From Bacteroidetes bacterium 47-18 (GTDB lineage: Bacteria > Bacteroidota > Bacteroidia > Chitinophagales > Chitinophagaceae), in contig MKSF01000009.1 of assembly GCA_001897155.1 (NCBI GenBank), forward strand, positions 55,424-119,423: a stretch of DNA of 64,000 nucleotides. The letters are read 5' to 3'. The translations under genes and the position numbers were made by a program. Position 1 is the first letter of the stretch, and every line of letters begins with the position of its first letter. Of the stretch, positions 63,932 to 64,000 are shown piece by piece. The notes beneath the pieces are model-generated. The model ran no database searches. It saw only the letters and a program-made list of their open reading frames with translations, and was not told the origin of the DNA.

Positions 63932-63959
63932 AAACGCCTCAACAGTATGTTGAGGCGTT
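63927..63959 (-). terminator. Terminator of the rRNA operon
   Basis: A 12-bp stem AACGCCTCAACA/TGTTGAGGCGTT (63933-63944, 63948-63959) with a 3-nt loop is followed on the minus strand by eight T (63934-63927). It lies 11 bases after the 5S rRNA end. Confidence 0.85.
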
Positions 63960-63970
63960 ATAAATACATA

Positions 63971-64000
63971 TGGCAGCTACCTACTCTCCCGCGATGTGCA
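63971..64000 (-). rRNA. 5S ribosomal RNA, 3' end (partial)
   Basis: The last 30 bases, read on the minus strand, are the 3' part of a bacterial 5S rRNA (ATCGCGGGAGAGTAGGTAGC followed by TGCCA). The gene continues past the window, so a minus-strand rRNA operon ends here. Confidence 0.85.

Noticed and set aside
63676..63942. 88-codon minus-strand frame before the rRNA operon end
   Set aside because: It runs through the rRNA terminator and the pyrimidine tract; low-complexity Arg/Glu start.

Overview
The window reads as chromosomal DNA of a member of the Bacteroidota, most likely a Chitinophagales/Chitinophagaceae-type organism. That placement is inferred from several features. Promoter -7 boxes fit the Bacteroidota TAnnTTTG form upstream of several genes. 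Many lipoproteins carry the signal peptides and lipoboxes usual in this phylum. Phylum-typical families are present (DUF4292, DUF6787, a DoxX-like membrane protein, and the MMPL/acyltransferase/methyltransferase fusion). The AT-rich intergenic regions are full of short palindromic and MITE-like repeats. No genus can be assigned from sequence reading alone.

Layout. 1-5.7 kb: the end of a membrane protein, RNase R, a polyprenol-phosphate mannose synthase-like GT2, a DEDDh exonuclease and a DoxX-like protein. 5.8-6.9 kb: a tandem array of mini-hairpins. 6.9-14.8 kb: a sugar nucleotidyltransferase, a rhomboid protease and a complete RND tripartite efflux operon (adaptor, pump, outer-membrane lipoprotein). 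14.9-28.6 kb: mostly housekeeping genes (paired bPH2 membrane proteins, M16 protease, recG, pyrE, FAH-family hydrolase, SGNH hydrolase, pabB, an extremely acidic protein, purA, a PA0069-type radical SAM protein). 28.6-35.2 kb: repeat-dense DNA around a small membrane protein, ribBA and a dicarboxylate symporter. 35.2-45.4 kb: an accessory stretch with a small lipoprotein, a frameshifted gene, a siderophore-uptake-like locus (AraC regulator divergent from two half-size ABC proteins with a siderophore-interacting reductase between them) and three secreted proteins of unknown function, one cut by an in-frame TAG. 45.4-48.7 kb: TraB/GumN, pyrB-pyrR, pdxH. 48.9-53.8 kb: an AraC regulator and a 1308-residue lipid-handling fusion. 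54.1-63.6 kb: agmatine-to-putrescine genes aguA/aguB, DUF4292, DUF6787, a histone-deacetylase-like protein, DUF808, DUF421 with a zinc ribbon, CinA-like amidase, class-3 lipase and a TlpA-like thioredoxin. The right edge enters the 3' end of a 5S rRNA on the minus strand, preceded by its terminator, so an rRNA operon runs into the window from the right.

The most notable non-coding result is a family of about 190-bp MITE-like elements, at least nine full or partial copies, with imperfect terminal inverted repeats. Three copies are flanked by exact 8-bp direct repeats (ATTAATTT, TTATTTTA, TTGTTTTA). Two copies sit exactly on the stop codon of the neighbouring gene (the siderophore-interacting protein gene and ribBA), where the duplicated target restores the stop. 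At the siderophore locus the insertion also records that an alpha/beta-hydrolase gene had already been deleted down to its last 33 codons before the element arrived. No transposase is present in the window.
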